Shown here: positions 62,406 through 64,000 of the stretch, piece by piece
Numbering within the stretch: the stretch's first letter is position 1
Layout of the letters: every line of letters begins with the position of its first letter
Origin: CAWKAV01 sp963847735
GTDB taxonomy: Bacteria > Desulfobacterota > Desulfuromonadia > Desulfuromonadales > BM103
Direction: 5' to 3'
DNA: 64,000 nucleotides
Assembly (NCBI GenBank): GCA_963847735.1
Contig: CAWKAV010000002.1
Location: 62,001 to 126,000, forward strand
Translations under genes and position numbers: made by a program
The notes under the pieces: model-generated
The model's input: only the letters and a program-made list of their open reading frames with translations
Database searches by the model: none
Told to the model about the DNA's origin: nothing

Positions 62406-64000
62406 ATGAGAGACTGGCGACAATATACCGACATTTCGCGCATCGCCTATTTTTCCATGGAGATAGGCCTGACGGCAGAAATCCCCACTTACAGCGGCGG
62501 CCTTGGCGTACTGGCAGGCGACACCATCAAGAGCGCCGCAGACCTGAAGCTGCCTCTGGTGGCGGTCACCCTGATCAGCCGCAAGGGCTACTTTCTGCAG
62601 ACCTTCAACGCTGAAGGCTGGCAGCAGGAGAGTGCTGTTGAGTGGCGGCCGGAGGATTTTCTCGAGCTGTTGCCCGGCAAAGCGCTGGTCACCATAGAAA
62701 ATCGTGATGTCAAGGTGCAGGCATGGCTGTATCGTGTCAAAAGCCCGACCGGAGGCGAACTGCCCGTCCTCTTCCTTGACACCGACATCCCGGGCAATCT
62801 TTCTGAAGACCGCAAGATTACCGACAAACTCTACGGTGACGGAAAAGATTATCGACTCAAGCAGGAGATCGTGCTGGGTATCGGAGGGGCGCGCCTGTTG
62901 AAAATCCTCGGCTTTCAGGTCCGCAAATACCATATGAATGAAGGCCACGCCAGCCTGTTGACCCTGGAGTTACTCAATCATCACCGCCACCCGGTGGAAG
63001 ATGACTGGGACGGGCTCGCTTCATGGGACACACACAGTGTCCAGCAGAAGTGCGTCTTTACGACTCATACCCCGGTGGAGGCCGGGCACGACCGCTTCCC
63101 GTATGATATGGTCACTCGAATCATGGGGGATGTCGTACCTATTGATCTACTAAAAGATCTTGGCGGTAAAGAGGAACTCAACATGACCATGCTGGCCTTG
63201 AACCTTTCACACTTCGTCAACGGGGTTGCCAAGAAACATGGTGAGGTCTCGCAGGCGCTCTTCCCCGGATTCAAGATCAACGCCATCACCAACGGCATTC
63301 ATTCATTTACCTGGGCCTCACCATACATGACGGCCCTTTACGACAAATACCTGCCCGGCTGGGCAAACGAGCCCGAACTTCTGGTCAGGGTAGATATCGT
63401 TCCGGACCAGGAGATTAATGACGCCCATGACGGTGCCAAGGCCTACCTTTTTCAGTACATTGAAGAGATCACCGGCGCAAGGTTTGACCCGGCGATCCTG
63501 ACCATCGGCTTTGCCAGGCGGGCAACTGCCTACAAACGGGCCAACATGATCTTTACCGATCCGAGACGATTACTGGAAATTGGTGGCGGCAAGCTGCAGC
63601 TGATCTTCGCTGGCAAGGCCCACCCGAACGATGAGCAGGGCAAACAGTTGATCCAGCAGATCCGCCAGCAGGGCGCTGTCTTTGGCGACAGGCTGAAAAT
63701 GGTCTATCTGCCGAATTACAATATGGATGTGGCCAGTCGACTTATACCGGGGGTCGATATCTGGTTGAACAACCCTTTGCGACCGCTGGAGGCATCCGGG
63801 ACCAGTGGCATGAAGGCAGCACTGAACGGTGTGCCGAACTTCAGCGTCCTGGACGGCTGGTGGATCGAGGGACATATCGAAGGGGTGACCGGCTGGTCGA
63901 TCGGCCCGCCATCAACGGAAACGACCACAAGCGTCAACCATAGCGACGAGGATGTTACGGATCTTTATAAAAAACTCAAGGAAATCATCATCCCGCTTTA
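62406..64000 (+). CDS. glgP: alpha-glucan phosphorylase (3' end outside the window)
   Basis: 531 codons are visible, open to the last base. It releases glucose-1-phosphate from glycogen or maltodextrin. The N-terminus RIAYFSMEIGLTAEIPTYSG is the short-form alpha-glucan phosphorylase signature, followed by SGGLGVLAGDTIKSA. HMNEGHASLL, VFTTHTPVEAGHDRF, INAITNGIHSFTW, GFARRATAYKRANMIF (Arg and Lys of the active site) and EASGTSGMKAALNGVPN are all intact. GAGG precedes the ATG at 62406. The catalytic PLP-binding Lys region lies in the visible end segment. It is divergent from gspA. Confidence 0.92.
   Translation, partial: MRDWRQYTDISRIAYFSMEIGLTAEIPTYSGGLGVLAGDTIKSAADLKLPLVAVTLISRKGYFLQTFNAEGWQQESAVEWRPEDFLELLPGKALVTIENRDVKVQAWLYRVKSPTGGELPVLFLDTDIPGNLSEDRKITDKLYGDGKDYRLKQEIVLGIGGARLLKILGFQVRKYHMNEGHASLLTLELLNHHRHPVEDDWDGLASWDTHSVQQKCVFTTHTPVEAGHDRFPYDMVTRIMGDVVPIDLLKDLGGKEELNMTMLALNLSHFVNGVAKKHGEVSQALFPGFKINAITNGIHSFTWASPYMTALYDKYLPGWANEPELLVRVDIVPDQEINDAHDGAKAYLFQYIEEITGARFDPAILTIGFARRATAYKRANMIFTDPRRLLEIGGGKLQLIFAGKAHPNDEQGKQLIQQIRQQGAVFGDRLKMVYLPNYNMDVASRLIPGVDIWLNNPLRPLEASGTSGMKAALNGVPNFSVLDGWWIEGHIEGVTGWSIGPPSTETTTSVNHSDEDVTDLYKKLKEIIIPL

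Noticed and set aside
1..64000. CRISPR arrays, insertion sequences, integrases, phage genes
   Set aside because: No regularly spaced repeats, transposase or integrase motifs, or terminal inverted repeats were seen anywhere in the window.

Overview
The window looks like a chromosomal contig from a Gram-negative, anaerobic deltaproteobacterium of the Desulfuromonadia (Geobacter/Desulfuromonas/Pelobacter relatives). This is inferred from the gene mix: a GSU3473-type small protein, a paaK-ACT-paaK operon, an AddAB-like Fe-S nuclease pair, DUF4124, a sigma-54 amtB promoter and a Prc protease. No 16S rRNA gene is present to settle it.

Layout. 1-7.6 kb is a rightward surface-glycan operon: sulfotransferase, hydrolysing UDP-GlcNAc 2-epimerase, methyltransferase, 2-hydroxyacid dehydrogenase, ThDP enzyme, Gfo/Idh oxidoreductase and a CMP-sugar synthetase of the nonulosonate type. 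7.6-11.1 kb holds a methyltransferase-like protein, an exported TPR protein resembling the RMDN family, and an MsbA-like ABC exporter. 11.5-26.6 kb is the main attraction, a bacterial sphingolipid locus. One leftward operon encodes the acyl-activating enzyme, ceramide reductase, acyl carrier protein, serine palmitoyltransferase (one frameshift) and a HAD phosphatase. Rightward genes encode a bCerS-like ceramide synthase, two nucleotidyltransferases, LptF/LptG-like permeases, a CDP-alcohol phosphotransferase, a lipid (ceramide) kinase and a TAM41-like cytidylyltransferase. Read together, they suggest ceramide -> ceramide-1-P -> CDP-ceramide -> ceramide-phospho-alcohol, followed by transport to the outer membrane. 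This parallels the mitochondrial TAM41 route to phosphatidylglycerol.

27-46 kb is mostly housekeeping: ammonium transport with a sigma-54 promoter, a response regulator with Glu at the phosphoacceptor position, TesB, tRNA-Pro(GGG), phenylacetate-CoA ligases, a cNMP-binding protein/phosphate-transporter/Ppx operon, gamma carbonic anhydrase, IHF, XRE-cupin regulators, bioBD under a BirA-type operator, and Prc. 46-52.5 kb holds an AddA/AddB-like nuclease pair and a VanZ protein. 52.7-59.6 kb is a Cus-type copper/silver efflux operon. 59.7-62.1 kb holds GspB/GspA (ExeBA-like), and the window ends inside glgP.

Quality caveat. Many otherwise well-conserved genes carry frameshifts, several in homopolymers (spt, lptF, lptG, cupin regulators, bioB, bioD, prc, cusA, cusB, cusC). 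They cluster at about 40.4-45.2 kb and 55.8-59.5 kb, while long ORFs elsewhere (1121 and 907 codons) are intact. I read most of them as sequencing or assembly errors rather than decay, so these genes are annotated over their full span.
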